64,000 nucleotides of DNA from Polytrichum commune (GCA_950295325.1 OX485805.1:30367501-30431500), one strand, 5' to 3'. Counted from the stretch's first letter, positions 1 through 13,482 are shown. Numbers and translations: made by a program. Notes: a model not told the origin generated them from the sequence alone.

Positions 1-928
1 ATTATTGCTTGGGCCACCTTTCATGTGAGGAGTCTATCCCTTTTGACACTAGTCCACTTCAAGGACATCTCATGCTACCATATTATTCCACCATCCGGGC
101 TTAATAATTCCGTAAGTGCTAGAGTGACCCCACTCAATGATTACAATCCGATGGTTCATGTTTTAATAATACACCAACAAAGCATCACCACTCATAGGGG
201 TGTCAATGTTCATCCACCAATTAGTGTATGTTAACCTTTTTTCATCCACAAAATTTAATCCCCACATGATTTATACCACATTCTCATGTACATACCAATA
301 GAGATGAACTAGAGGTGTGTGTTGTTTAGGTAGAGTCACCCATTAGGAGGTGAAAACAAAGCGAGGGATTCGATAGACTTATAATTTTATGTTTCTAGCA
401 ATTTCCACTTTTAGAATGGCATAGAAAAATTATGAAATAGTTTAGCAAGGTCCAATTGGAATGAAGTTTAGCATCCTCAAGGGGAGGGCGTTGAAGATTT
501 TTTCATGAACTTCACCTTACAATGGATGCTAAACAATGTAAAGTAGCATGGAGCTAGTGAGTGATAAGGTAATTGAGCCTAAAAGCGACACTTCTAGAAA
601 CTTTTGCGCTCATAGGCATGTTAAATAACTCATGAAGCTTTTAGAAAACTTTCATAAATTTGAAGAAGTGTGAAGAGTCCACAAACTTAAAAGTATATAT
701 ACATAATTATTAGCAACCTGCAAAAATCGAAAAGAGGGGGGAGGTGGGCATTTGTTGATGCTGGATTGTTAGGGAGGGATCGCCACAAAATCAACCTGAT
801 TGTGGGTGACAATCTTCTACGGAATGAAGGTGATGTTTCCCTTTTGTGGAACACTTCTTACACCACCTTATTGAACATACACATCCTAGACTAGACATTG
901 GGATTGGTCAGAGTGGTGTTGTATTGTA

Positions 929-1050
929 CTCCCTCCGTCCCAAAATGATTGTCCCACCCCCTGGAGTTTTATGTCCCAAATATTTGTAGGACAAACATTT
1001 TGGAATAAAAAACTCCGGGGGGTAGGACAATCATTTTGGGACGGAGGGAG
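929..1050. mobile_element. Stowaway-type MITE (122 bp)
   Basis: The left end CTCCCTCCGTCCCAAAATG and the right end, its reverse complement (...CATTTTGGGACGGAGGGAG), form terminal inverted repeats of at least 30 bp. The flanks are TA at 927-928 and TA at 1051-1052, the target duplication of the Tc1/mariner-derived Stowaway family. The CTCCCTCCGTCCCA terminus is the classic plant Stowaway consensus. The element is almost one hairpin with no coding capacity. It looks intact, so insertion is relatively recent compared with the decayed neighbours. Confidence 0.96.
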
Positions 1051-1261
1051 TAACAAATGTCGCATATGATCAATTGTTTTTAACAATGACTTACTTTATG
1101 AAAATTGTTGACGGCTTAGGGATGAAAAATGGGTAGTACAAAAAGGTTGGTGTTAATTTTGCTACTATTGCCTCATAAGGTGAAGAGGCTCCCAATGAAA
1201 GGAATTTGATTTTTAAAGTCTAGGAAGCCGACAAGGCTAATGGGATTGAAAGTACATTAAG

Positions 1262-1640
1262 ATGGTTTCAAACCAACTAATTCTCTAGACTGGCGGAGTG
1301 CACTATGCTCCAACAGATAGAGACTACTGTCAACTTGATGGTCCCAATTGAAAGTAAGACTCGAGGCTCCCTAGAACAACATTCTCAAATAGTGATGAAA
1401 ACTTATCTCTAATGAGGTTATGTACAAAATATTCCAACAGGAAATGTGCCTCGTTTTCAACTGCATTGTAAGAGCAAAAGTGGCACAATCTAGTATTTCC
1501 GGAGACATGGATAGTCATCCATCGTCTATTTCCAATGGCAAGTCTATGGTCCAAGGTGTGGTAGGCAACAATGATCATGCGATGTGGTGGTGTGGTCAGT
1601 TTTCTTCAAGTACAATTCATATCCATATTTGAGCATATTC
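1262..1640 (-). pseudogene. Decayed C-terminal tail of a reverse-transcriptase-type element (zinc-knuckle region)
   Basis: The minus-strand frame at 1330-1578 encodes a sequence with HRLAIGNRRW, CHFCSYNAVENEAHFLLEY and IRDKFSSLFENVVLGSL. The CxxC...HxxxE(C) pattern with 'VENEAHFLLE' followed by 'IRDKF' is typical of the short zinc-binding tail found after reverse-transcriptase domains in plant retroelement sequences. The expected last Cys is replaced by Tyr. The similarity continues in another frame after a frameshift near 1330 (toward 1262), and upstream there are stops. No RT catalytic core is visible. A related fragment lies at 53905-54190. Assignment to a LINE-like element is inference from motif memory. 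Confidence 0.5.
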
Positions 1641-2117
1641 TTGAGGCGGATTTAATATAGTTTCTTCCTTGAGAAATGGAAAGAGTTCCATTCTTTAGCA
1701 AGAAAAACCTCCCCAGTATCATCATCTATTATTTTTTCACGTGCTTGGGTTGTCATGAGTTCTCCAATGAGATAGATCTTGTGATGTCTTCCACATGGTT
1801 GTCGATTTGTGCCAGGTTTTAAAATCTTTGTTCAACTATGTGTTGAGAAACCAAGGTTGCTTTATTAACTAACCAAGAGGGGGAGTAGGACAATAAACCA
1901 ATGTGAAGAACTTTGACACGACTTGTCAAGGTCCTAAATTATCCCGATTTTTTTTTTTTTTTTTTTTTTGGGAGTAGATTATCGATTATGCCTTAGAATT
2001 AGAGAATGAAAATCATCATCCATATAAAATGATGGAATCTTTCCTTGACATCCGAGTTGTTTTTTAACCATCCCTATGTGTTATCTTGTGTTGCCAACTC
2101 TCTTAGACCAAGACCCA

Positions 2118-2488
2118 CACTAAACATTGTATTTAGTGTCACCAATTCTATTTGTCTTGCTCAATACTAATTGTAAATTGCACGTGTAATGTCACCAACC
2201 CTAAATTTAACCTAACATTATTTGTCATTCCTTTTTTTTTAAATGGCCATCATAGACTTCAAATGTTGCAATTACCGTCACGTACTAAGTGATTCTTCAT
2301 CCAAATTTCAGTCATCCATGACAACATTTTCCTACAAAAACACTAGGATGCATAACGTACCAAAAGTGGATGAACAAAAGTTGGAATGACAATAACTTGT
2401 AAACTTTCTCACAAGAAGTGTCATTGCAATATTTACCACGGCGACATAAACCACCATATATATACGACACTAAACACAACATTTAGTG
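2118..2488 (+). mobile_element. Palindrome-end MITE, long form (371 bp), copy 1
   Basis: The left 21 bp starts CACTAAACAT and ends TTTAGTG; the right end is CACTAAACAC...ACATTTAGTG, and TA follows it. The interior has 'tcaccaattctatttgtctt', 'aacctaacattatttgtcat', 'catccatgacaacattttc' and 'acaagaagtgtcattgc'. The same interior, in one orientation or the other, is found at 13006-13397, 15144-15509 and 26255-26626. No ORF is present. It is non-autonomous; the superfamily is not certain (CACTA-like end motif, but 2-bp TA flanks). Confidence 0.8.
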
Positions 2489-3081
2489 TAGCCAACCGCA
2501 AACTATTGTTTGATTGAAAGAAAGCTTCCTAGCATTACAAGACATTGATTGAAAAAAGGACAACATAAGTACCCGTGGAAACCCTAAAGATAGGTGCGAC
2601 AATAAACCCGATGAATTGCATCGATTGGGAACATCAACATGCACGTGGTATATTACGTTCATAGCCATTCCTTTGATTGTGGAGGTTGATAAGTTTGATG
2701 AGCGTGGGACTAGATTTTGTGGTAAAACAACCCTAACCCTAACCCTCTAGCAATATGAGGGTTGGATCAAAAAAGAAGAAGGACGGTGGGTACCAACGGT
2801 GACAAAATCATGTGAGGAAGGGCAAAAGGTCATGATACGGTGGCCTTGTCGGGACGGCCGGGCCCAATGAGCTTTGGGAGGAGTCCTTAGTATGCGTCCT
2901 TGGGCCCCAAGGAAGAAATCCGTACTTTATTGGATCCGTTGGGCATCACATGAACCAAAGGGAATCCATTCCATAGCACTTCGTGGTCATAGTATAGTTA
3001 CCAAGGGGCCATTGACTCGGGGGAAGAGCTTTGGTAATTTGACATTCGAAGCCATGTTGGATGGACGGGCTTCATCATGTG

Positions 3082-3087
<6 letters not shown>

Positions 3088-3125
<38 letters not shown>

Positions 3126-3129
3126 CATA
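3088..3129. repeat. (CA)n(TA)n microsatellite
   Basis: A run of CA dinucleotides passes into a run of TA dinucleotides just before the 238-bp tandem array. Confidence 0.95.
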
Positions 3130-3143
3130 CGTTTTACGTATGT

Positions 3144-4094
3144 GGGTCTTACATGGTCACTCTTCTTACTCGGACACCTTTATTTGAGTGGTATAAGGTG
3201 TGAGTTTGTTATTCAATTTTCTTTTAATAGGACATGTATGTTTGAGTGGTGTATGGTTAGGTGCAAATCTAAGAATAAACACCATGAAAACTATGTCTTA
3301 CAAAAGATTGGATTACACATTCAAAGTTTAGTAACTATGCACACAATAGTCAACACATTTGGGAAGATCTATTGTTGAAGGGTCTTATATGGTCACTCTT
3401 CTTACTCGGACACCTTTATTTGAGTGGTATAAGGTGTGCGTCTGCTATTCAATATTATTTTAATATGACATGTATGTTTGAGTGGTGTATGGTTAGGTGC
3501 AGATCTAAGAATAGACACCATGAAAATTGTGTCTTACAAAAGATTGGATTACACATTCAAAGTTTAGTAACTACTTTGCACACAATAGTCAACACAATTG
3601 GGAAGACATGTTGTTGAAGGGTCTTATATGGTCACTCTTCTTACTCGGACACCTTTATTTGAGTGGTATAAGGTGTGCATATGCTATTCAATTTTCTTTT
3701 AATATGACATGTATATTAAGTGGTGCATGGTTAGGTGCAGATCTAAGAACAAACACCGTGAAAACTATGTCTTAAAAAATATTGGACTACACATTCAAAT
3801 TTTAGTAACTACTTTGCACGCAATAGTCAGCACAAATGGGAAGACATGTTGTTGAAGGGTCTTATATGGTCACTTTTCTTACTTGGACACCTTTATTTAA
3901 GTGGTATAAGGTGCACATCTGCTATTCAATTTTCATTTTATATGACATGTATATTTGAGTGGTGTATGGTTAGGTGCCGATCTAAGAATAAACACCATGA
4001 AAATTATATCTTACAAAAGATTGGACTACACATTCAAAGTTTAGTAACTACTCTGCACGCAAAAGTCAACACAATTGGGAAGACCTATTGTTGA
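3144..4094 (+). repeat. Four-unit tandem array, ~238-bp unit, made from family B sequence
   Basis: Units begin with 'gggtctta' at 3144, 3380, 3619 and 3857, and the array closes with 'gggtgtta' at 4095, giving lengths of 236, 239, 238 and 238 bp. Each unit contains 'acacctttatttgagtgg', 'tggttaggtgcagatctaag', 'caaaagattgga' and 'caacacaattgggaagac'. The same core occurs once in the dispersed family B copies at 31128-31270 and 39285-39420. The in-frame short ORFs repeated across units are a by-product of the repeat. Confidence 0.93.
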
Positions 4095-4099
4095 AGGGT

Positions 4100-6150
4100 G
4101 TTATAACATTAGTAATTACGGAGTAGGAGTAGTACAAGCTTTAGCTAAGTTATGTTAGAAACCTTTTAGAAGGTTTTGGCTTAGTGTTATACTTAGGATA
4201 GGGTCATACATGTTGATAGGTCTAGTAGCCAATGCATGGTTTTTGTTCATAAGGTTGGGTCGGCTACTTGAAGATAGACCTCAAGAGGTGAGGGGTTAGA
4301 AGTTGAACCGCAACAATGGCCCTTATTGATTCAATTGACCTCACCATATCCACGATGTATGGCTTAGACCCGATGATGTGGCAGTTTTAGCAAGAGTAAT
4401 AGAATTGCCTTAAAACCAAATTCAATTGTGGATTGTGTGTGTGTGAATGTGCGCATGCATGTGTATTGTTGTTTGACTTCGAGTGTGTCCAATCTCATTG
4501 TCCGCATTAACAAGAGCGTTAACACTTATGCATTCATTTAAAGATTTGACATACATGCACTTTAAATAACCATAATGAACTAAAAGAAAGGTATGAATTT
4601 CAATCCGCTTTTTGTTGATGTTACATCATATATTTGCTAACGGAACACAATCCTTGAGAGGTGAAGTTGATTACTAGAAGATGGAAAACAAGGAAAACAA
4701 ACCACTCAAAACCTGCATTCTTTATGCACAACTTGTAGTCAAGAGCGAACATAATAAAGACATGTGTAATGGTGGGATTGATCACGTACACAATTATACC
4801 CATCATTCGAGGTAGAATACTTTATCATAAATTGGGCAAGTTTATGTGATCATTGAAAGAGGAAAAGAGAAAAATCCGCTTATAACTTTTGCGTCTCCAC
4901 TTTGATTTGATTTTTTTATTTTAATTATGAGGTTTAAATCCAATGATATGATTTTTTTTATCAAAGTTTGTGCCGTGCCATGTCATGCCCAAAGTTGTGG
5001 GGCTACAACTTCAAGACTTTTGTACATGGGGCCAAAACTCATTAACATCTCAATGAGAATTGCTTAACCTCCCATAGGCAAGCTAACGATATTCATGAAT
5101 TTCATTGTATATCCAAATCACTTGAAATTTGTTGGACGGGTCAAGAAAGATGATTTCTAGACATAGTGTGGTGGAGAAAGGCGATAATTCTCAAATTCAA
5201 TAGCCTTTTTCCATTCTCCTCACATGATATGATAAATTTTATCATAAAATTTGAATAGGTAAAAGGCCCAGCAGAATATTCTAATGGTCAATAATTTCAG
5301 TCCAAGACAAGGGAATTTGAGGCACATGTTAGTATGTTGGACAAGATGAAAAACGATACAAAAATGTCATGAGTTGGAGTTCTCCGGAGGCCAAGTTTCT
5401 TGTTCAAGGGTTTGAGGTTGCCCAAGAAACTTGTCTTCCAAAGAACTCCCCTAGCAAAACATGTTGCCGTGTTGGCATCTATGTCATTTTTTCATCCATC
5501 CTTGAAGTTCTTCACCAGAGAAGTCTTGGCCATAGTGTAAACCTTGGCTGGTGAAGAACCCATTTCATAGCCAATCATATTGCTCCATTTCCCTAAACCT
5601 CTTGATGGGTGCACTTCTTCACCGCAATTTAAACCATCCTTGAAGTTTCACAATGAAGTTGTTGGAGGTGTGTACAACCATTTGTAAGGTAGACCTTGCT
5701 ACGAGACATTTGATGGCTTATTAGTTGTCATATGAGGCTAGCCTTCAATTGTCCTCCAAGGAGTTCAATACGTGGGTACATTCTACATTCATGGAGTGAT
5801 AAATGATGACTTCTAAACCCCTTTTTTTACCCCCAACAAGCCCAATAACATGAAGTAAGTTCTCCAAGAGCATCCCCATATCGGGAAAATTCCTCATGCT
5901 CTTAACAATAGTTTGAGTTTTATAAGGTAAGATGACACATTTGACTCACCAAATGTAAGCAATGTTTGTCATTGCCTATTGATAACAATGGCCTCTTTTT
6001 GGAGGAACTTGTATATATGATAATGTTTCCCCAAGCAATACTTTCAAAGTGAGGTCTTTTGTAACATAGTTAGTGGATCATGAAGAGTTTGTTTGAAACC
6101 ATTTGAATTAGAGTCAAAACTTGGCGAAAATTTTGGAATGTAAACTTGGA
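4100..6150. other. Intergenic, no feature recognised
   Basis: AT-rich sequence with many stops in all frames. No domain, RNA gene or repeat shared with the rest of the window was seen by eye. Confidence 0.5.
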
Positions 6151-6156
6151 GATGTA

Positions 6157-6375
6157 CACACAATGTAATATTTAGTGTCACTTACTATTTGGAGTTGTGA
6201 AATGCTATATTTACTATATATATATATAATGTTTAACCCTAAATTGTCGAATTGGTTGTTTGGACACTATAAAACATTAACAACTTTGCTTGGTAAAAAA
6301 TTACTTCAATAGTAAAAAAGATACAGTGTTGCATAATTGAAAAATAGTAAGTGACACTAAATATCATATTTAGTG
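6157..6375. mobile_element. Palindrome-end MITE, short form (219 bp), copy 1
   Basis: The terminal inverted repeats extend about 55 bp. The left reads ...TTTAGTGTCACTTACTATTT and the right is its complement (...AAATAGTAAGTGACACTAAA), ending ATATTTAGTG followed by TA. The outer 21 bp resemble the ends of the long-form elements while the interior differs. There is no ORF. Confidence 0.85.
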
Positions 6376-6379
6376 TAGT

Positions 6380-8850
6380 TGGGCATAACTCATGTGAACC
6401 TACTTTACACCTCAAAGTTACATATGGAGGTGAATGCTTGCTTGATGTGTAATTTACGCAACTTGAAATGAGCTACTCTTTGCACAATTTAGCTCCAAAT
6501 ATTTGTTGATATCACATTTTCTTTAATCGCACCTCCAAAACCTATTGACAAGTATATCCGCATTATGCTCATATCTTATGCAATGAGAATTAAAGAAGCC
6601 ACACTATGTTTATGAAAGTGGTGCATTGTTCGATTTCCTAGCAAAGAGTAGAAATAGTTTCACCTTCTACGTGCAATCGAGCCCCAAGCATTTGGAATTT
6701 TGAGTTATACATAGTCTTGCAATTTGATGTTATCCCATATATTTTGGGGATAGCCATAGGATGAACTTTTAGAATCAACCCTTCTCAATTTCCCTATGGA
6801 GAAAACTTTGATTTGTTTTAAGTATCCTACTATTGTATACAAATGAATATCTACAAAGCCATGTAGATTAATTGTGGTAACTCCATCATATTATGGCCAA
6901 GTTACGAGAGATAAAGAAGGCAATTTTTTTATAAATCATATGGTACCCAAAAACTATATGCATGAGATTTTAAGATTATTTGATGTTGGACGGGATGTCA
7001 ACATGCAATAAGTGGAGCTTAACTATTGCAATTATATGGGGAAGAAGTAATTAACTATCAAGAGGACAATTAAAGGGTTCATGAGATCAATGAAGGTTGA
7101 AGCAAGGAAGCTTCCTTTTTTGGGTTAACGTGTGCTTGTTTTTAATTATGCAATGAAACTATCGTTTAGCAAATCGGGCAATGTTGAAACCCGAAACACA
7201 TCCAAATATACATGATGACACCCACATGTTCAATACGAGCCTGACACTATGGGAAATGCGGTTCTTTACCACTAAACATGGATGAAATCTATAAATATAG
7301 ACTAAACATCTATCATTGTCGTAGATCATAGAACCAACAACTCATATTGAAGTAAATCTAGACATATTTTGAAAAATCAGAATTTTCTTCCGATTTAATG
7401 GGTAGATCCGTCGATGTAGTTTTGACATACCTAAATTTCATAGGAGATATGTGAATCCTTAGTGATTACTTGAATGTTATCTTATTAAAATAGAATAAAA
7501 TACATAAAATACATATCAAACATCGAATAATGAAAATGTAATAAGAACTGCTATATTATTATTATCATAATGGACTTTGCCTATTCTATATGAAGATCTA
7601 ACTATATAATCCTAACATATGATCCTACAATAGAAATCAACATGTTATGGACTTGGACATTCCAACATCAGTTCATCCAGTGGAAGAGAAAGTGGTAAGG
7701 AGCCGCAATTCCTATAGTGAATTTTTTTCTCTCTAAAATAGACATTTGATACAAACAAGAAATAACCATAATACAAAGAAAATAAATTGTTGCATGTTTT
7801 TACATATCCTCCATGGTCATGAATTTCATTCCATCCTCTTTTTATAAATATGTGTATTTCTCAATACCTATTGCAACTTGAAACTATAAATGTTGTTGAC
7901 CACATGGTGTACTCAAATGTTGCCAAAATGAATTCGTGTGCAAGGGGGAAGAAGTGGGCTCTAATCACTCACCATCATCGGTCGGCCTCAAATTTTCACT
8001 TTTAATGGCACGCACCTTTGAGCAATCATTTGAAGGGTTGAGTTACCCATGAATCTTGAAGACCAAATTGATAACGTGAGGCAATAAATAACGGCTTCAT
8101 CAATTCAATGCGAAGAAGGAGACCAACAACTTATGAGTGGGCCAAAGATACACACATACGATATATAGTTGGTCGCCGGATGAAATGTGCTCCTTCACTA
8201 CCATGGTTGAATGGAGCTACATTGAATACTCCTATTAGTGTGGGTGAGAATTTAGTGTGGAAACAAATATCGTGGGCCACTCTAATTGGCCAGTGGGGGT
8301 GGAAGTAACACGGGTCGAAGATTCAGGGTTTTCCACTTAGTTTTCCTTGAGACTTTCAGCCAACATCTTACAGAAAAATAAAATAGTTGTATCTTATAAT
8401 AATAGCAACATAAAGTAAAATGCCAACCCAAGTCAATTTCCTATGAAATAGTTAACATGGCATGCACTAATAGGATTATTTAGTGTGGATATGGCTCTTC
8501 GATAACAATGTATGTTACCATCGAGGAGGGATTAGGTGTAGGACCCCTATTGGGCACTATAAAAATACCATGGATTTAGGATGTAAAGCCTCCTCTTGCA
8601 TGTAAGTTGAGGTTTGTAGATAGTGAGGTTTGTGGCCCCACTGAGGGCGCTTCCAACCCTCACAAAGAATTTGGGCCATTGGATTAGCTTGGGAACTATC
8701 TCGTGCAAGTTTCGATTACAAATCACAAAAATTATTATTATAATTCCCAAGCTCTAGAATGGGGGTCAAGATGCAGAAAATTCTAAGATGTCAAAGTGAC
8801 GATTATGTTTGTCCTTAAAAGTGGTCATGTAGGCCCTCTTGAATGTGTTA
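6380..8850. other. Intergenic, no feature recognised
   Basis: AT-rich DNA with short frames only. Nothing matched the repeat families described elsewhere in this window. Confidence 0.5.
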
Positions 8851-9030
8851 ATTATTGAACCTAGAGTGTTGTGTGTGTTTTTGAGCATGTGAGGAGCACA
8901 TGGTCCAATGCCATCATTATAAGTTTCTTTGGGTGTCCATTCTTAGTTACCAAGATTTGCCATACACCACTCAACACACAAGTGTCCAATCTATAAGCAT
9001 GTGAACACATAAGGCCCACATGTCGTAGGT

Positions 9031-10107
9031 GATGAACAATTTTGCACTTTGGTGTGAAGATGCTAATTTTGGGAGGTGACACATGGATACTCATAAATGT
9101 AATAAACTAGTAGAAAAGTGACAAACCCATGATACGTTTCAATCTTTAACCTTGTAACGGCCTATTTATGAATAACTCTCATATGCATATATGACATTTC
9201 ACGATCCCATTCAATGTTTTACAATCAACACCCACTACCAACACATGAGTTACAGATAAGAAATCTACATGCATCACCAAAAGAAATATGCAAATCTACC
9301 ACTGTGATGGATTTACATGTTTTCCACTGACACATGACACTATTTCTGGTGACATATGTCAATTACCCCATAATGCATTATCATGTAGTAATTCTACGTC
9401 GAACGTAGATTTGTTTGCCTTCATTAATACATTTGCTACAGTTGAAAAATAACATGGTTATTTATACAACTTTCTAATTTTTACCTTTTCTCCTTTCCCT
9501 TGTGCAGCTCGTGGTATTAGCCAACCTTTATACAACTAAACAAGTTGTTGTTGATCACGATTTTATCATAGTTTTACGAAGGAAATCACTACTAATATAA
9601 ATTTGTGGAGGTAGTAATGTCAAATCTCAAATTTCACCATTTAAAGCTCATTGAAAGTCGAGATTCACCGTTTCCTTCGACCCCAAGCTAAAAATTGCAA
9701 TAGAGACGACACATTCTATGATTCATCTTTGCATTGAAGTGGAAGTTAGGTTAGTACTCCTTGGTGCTTTTAATCGTTAAATGGGAAGCTTGAGTACGCC
9801 AGCTGTGAGTGTCAGATTGGATGTAAAAGCCACACATGGGCGCTTGTACCATTTGCCAACCTTATGGGTGGGGGGATGGATGGATTGGAAGCCCCATCCA
9901 CCAAGGATGACATCCATCCAATTCCTCATTCAATGCCACCTGCCCGTTCGTCCGCCAACGTGAATTTAAAATCACCGGTCATCAATGTAACTTACGTTCA
10001 CATTGGGTGTCAGCCGGGCTAGGGTTTAAGTTCGTTGGCTTTTTGTTTTGGCCTTTTTTTTTAGACGTTTTCGTCAAGTGCTCGTTGGGTTTGGAAGTAG
10101 AATAGAG
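9031..10107. other. Intergenic, no feature recognised
   Basis: Unassigned sequence between a partial family B copy and the 380-bp direct repeat. A 60-codon frame at 9781-9963 shows no domain. Confidence 0.5.
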
Positions 10108-10490
10108 CCACCCATAACCGATCACTCGAGACATTTTGCGCCAAATCTGGAGAAGTATAAGGTGGTGCAATTTTTTTCCCTGTGTGGGAAGATAGAAATC
10201 ACGAGGATTGTGAAATTTTCGGTAATTTTATTCGTCAAATTGAAATAACCTGTGATATTTTGAAGCCAAAAGTTGGTTTAAACATAGAACCAATGTCTAG
10301 AGTCTGCCATACTTATTCATTGTAATTGTTCACTCCTCCTTAAAACTAGGACATGTGTCATGGCATTATTGGTTCCGGCCCAATTGAAATTCAGTCCCAA
10401 CCTGATCGAAGTTCAATCCCAGCTTGGTCAAAATTTCGGTTCCTTATAGATTGCCGATGGGGTCTTGATCAAGAATAGGTGCCTCTACTT
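10108..10490 (+). repeat. Left member of a ~380-bp direct repeat pair
   Basis: Shared words with 12391-12775 include 'gaagccaaaagttgg' (10262; 'aaagccaaaagttgg' in the other member), 'tctagagtctgccata', 'gacatgtgtcatggca' and 'ttatagattg.cgatggggtc'. It diverges by substitutions and small indels. It is non-coding. Confidence 0.8.
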
Positions 10491-12058
10491 TATTTGATGT
10501 GATGGAGAACTTTGCCCCCTTTTTTTAGGAACTTGTATTAACTTGAGATTTTATGGGAACCAATCAATGTGGTTCATATCACATTTTGTTTCACATTTAC
10601 CTATCATTGGGGGTGTAGTCTGAACCTGTCAAATATAGGTTTGTTGCTAATTCATCCTAGTTTAATCTTAGTAGGTTGTTCAGGTGTTGAGTTGTCCAAA
10701 AAGTCTAGAAAAATCCCCCTCTTTCATAGGCGATACAAAACATAATCCATAAATACATGTAATGTGACCTTATCAATATTGACCCAAAAAATGTTTTTGT
10801 TTATGGAGTGAGGGCGCCACATGTTACACAAGGGTTGGTTGAAACACCTAGAAAACTTGATGTGGGATGAAATCAAGTTCAATTATGGGGAAGCAAAGCA
10901 CCTAAACTCTATAAGGCACTAGTTCAAATTTTGTGCATCTATGTAAACTCACTCGTCATGGATGAAGGGGATAAAAACAAGCCCCTTTATATCTTCAAGG
11001 CCACTTGATTTCAACTTGATCACACAAGACTAATTTGGACTAATTTGGTGCCTTTGTTACAATAAATGGAGATAAAACACATAACGTTGCAAGTTATATG
11101 TGAGCTCTATGTGGTTTCACCTCCCTAATAAATAAGTTTATCTAGACACCACAAAGCTCAGAGAGAGGGCATTATCATATACAAGCATGTATATCATTCA
11201 ACTACCATAAAAACCCTAAAAGAAGAGTAGCCTAGAGTTGGCGATTTGTAGTCGACCCAAGAGTAAAATCAACTTTAGAGATACCAAATCAGTCTAGTCT
11301 AGACCACTTGAGATGAATCGACCAAAATCCTACATGGGGTCAAGTTTTTATGTTGGATGGAGGAATAATACGCTTGTAAAATGGGATAATATCCTCTTAT
11401 TTTCCTACCAACAAAGGTCAATGAAGTTGTTTAGACATTGCATAAACATTCGGTTGGGTTGGTTGTCTTTTGGGTTCTTTCTGCAATTGAGTTTTTAATT
11501 TGTGCCAAAAATGGAAGAAAGACATTGTACAAACATGAACATCTTCAATCGACAAACCCTAAACCCTAATAAACAAACATAAAAATAAAATCACTATAAG
11601 TAGGAATGTATAATACGGTATAACTCCGGATAGTAAGTGACTCTAAATAACGTAACCATAGTGGAATGGGAAACACCAATGGCTTCAAATTGAAAAAAAA
11701 ATTCTCTTTTTTCTTTTAAAACGGGGAATACTTTACCTACTATTAGTGGCAATAACAATCTTCAATTGATATTTCACAAAGGCACGTCCGAAGAGTAAAT
11801 CTCAATGGTAAACCTCGAGGACTGATATTCGTTTAACCCATGGAAGTTGTCAACTTGGATTTAGTGTGGGTACATAAATTGGGTGAGCTACTTGGATTTG
11901 GGATGAAGAATCACACTAATTCATGGAAAGTGGTGATGTTGGTTAAGTGTGGCTCACAATCATACCGTTTGCTTTCAAACCATTTATTAACATCGCATGT
12001 GGATGGATGTCATTTGGATCATCATAATAAAAACAACAACAAAATCAATAAGAGAGTA
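10491..12058. other. Spacer between the 380-bp direct repeats
   Basis: No retroelement domains are visible. A short block at 11474-11513 ('ttctttctgcaattgag', 'gtgccaaaaatgg') recurs at 60530-60570, showing that more dispersed repeats exist than I could bound. Confidence 0.45.
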
Positions 12059-12380
12059 TAATCATAACATTTTTTCAGTTGTATGGTTGTGTTCCATTCT
12101 ATATTTAGCATATGACATGGGCCTCCACTATCTTACTTTCGTGGGAAGAAACTGACACATGTACGAATAATGAATAGTGTTGGTGTGATTAGTAAGAATA
12201 TTGTGAATAGTGTCGGTATTTTCAATGAAAGTGATGCTATGAATAATAATTTCGGGGAATGATGCTAGGATGAACAATGCATCTTGTGATTTTTCCTAGG
12301 ATGAACAATATTTTTTGCGCATAATGTCGGGAGCATAACTCCATCAAATTTCCAATTTCAGCATGAATGTATAAATAGTA
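12059..12380 (+). repeat. Dispersed repeat family F, copy 1
   Basis: Contains 'gttccattctatatttagca', 'atgacatgggcctccactat', repeated 'gaatagtgt' and 'gaacaatg' words, and 'tccaatttcagcatgaatg'. Related copies are at 23145-23480 and 60655-60975. It is rich in the near-tandem word (T)GAATAGTG. Confidence 0.7.
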
Positions 12381-12390
12381 GAGGAGTGGC

Positions 12391-12775
12391 GTCCATAACC
12401 AAACACGTAAGAGATCTTGCACCAAATTTTGGAGAAGAACAAGGTGATCTAATTTCCCCAGTGTAGGAAGACAGAAATCAGGAAGAGTGCAATTTTTTGG
12501 TAATTTAATTCCTTAAATTGGAAAACTGTGATTTTTTAAAGCCAAAAGTTGGCCCGAACATATTACCAACATCTAGAGTCTGCCATAACCATTCATTTTA
12601 AATGTTCATTCCTACTCACTTTAGCATTAAAAATCAAGACATGTGTCATGGCACTATTGGTTCTGGCGTCATCAAATTTCAAGCCCATGCTGATTGGAAA
12701 TTCAATCCCAGCCTAATTGAAACTACGATATCTTATAGATTGTCGATGGGGTCTTGATCGGGAATAGACGCCTAT
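12391..12775 (+). repeat. Right member of the ~380-bp direct repeat pair
   Basis: It matches 10108-10490 in the same orientation about 2.28 kb downstream. The DNA between holds no recognisable retroelement domains, primer-binding site or polypurine tract, so I do not call the pair LTRs. Its left edge joins the family F sequence at 12059-12380. Confidence 0.78.
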
Positions 12776-13005
12776 GTTATGACAACATTTAGTTGTGTGG
12801 GACTATTATATGGGCCTGAGCATTTCTAAGAAAACTGTCCATGGACAAAGTTCTTTATGAGACTTCAATTTTTGCTGAATTTGGGTTTATGGTTCCAATA
12901 TAACCCTATTGGATTGTGTTTCGAAGAGGTATGAATTAGTCATACACTATTGAATAATCTTATGAAAGGAGTTGTGATTCTTACCATTGGAAAATAATGC
13001 AAGTA

Positions 13006-13397
13006 CACTAAGTAATGCATGTAGTGTCATATGGTATTTCATGTCATTGCGGTAACTTTCCTAACGACACTTCTTATGATCAATAAGTTTACAAAAATTA
13101 TTTCCCAAATTATATTTTGTTCACCCAAATGCCAATTATTGCAATATAATTTGGTAAATCCCGCATCCTTATAATTATGTGATGAAATGTTTTCACAGAT
13201 GATTGAAATTTGGATGAAAACTCACTTAGTAATTGAGTAATTGCAACATTGTAAATCTATAATGCTTGATTTTGTTTACAAGGAATGACAAAATAATGGT
13301 AGGTTTACATTTAGTGTTGGTGGCACTACATGGGTGGCTTCCAATTAGTATGGAGCACGACAAATAGAATTGGTGACACTAAATACAATATTTAGTG
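13006..13397 (-). mobile_element. Palindrome-end MITE, long form (392 bp), copy 2
   Basis: The left end CACTAAGTAA...GCATGTAGTG is preceded by TA. The right end CACTAAATAC...ATATTTAGTG is followed by TA. The interior is the reverse complement of copy 1, with 'tgacaaataatg'-type and 'agaattggtgacac' words. It sits in a 2.5-kb cluster of related elements. Confidence 0.8.
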
Positions 13398-13482
13398 TAA
13401 CATTCAAATCCCATTAAGGTTGTATTTTCATCTTGGTTTCAATTAACTAAAATAATCAATTTTGGAGTTTTTAGAGAATTAT

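Noticed and set aside
3061..4094. Series of similar 80-100 codon frames that look like a tandem gene family
   Set aside because: They are the same piece of a 238-bp tandem repeat read once per unit. The same DNA occurs in dispersed non-coding copies.
10108..12775. LTR retrotransposon flanked by the 380-bp direct repeats
   Set aside because: No primer-binding site, polypurine tract, TG/CA ends or coding domains were found between them.
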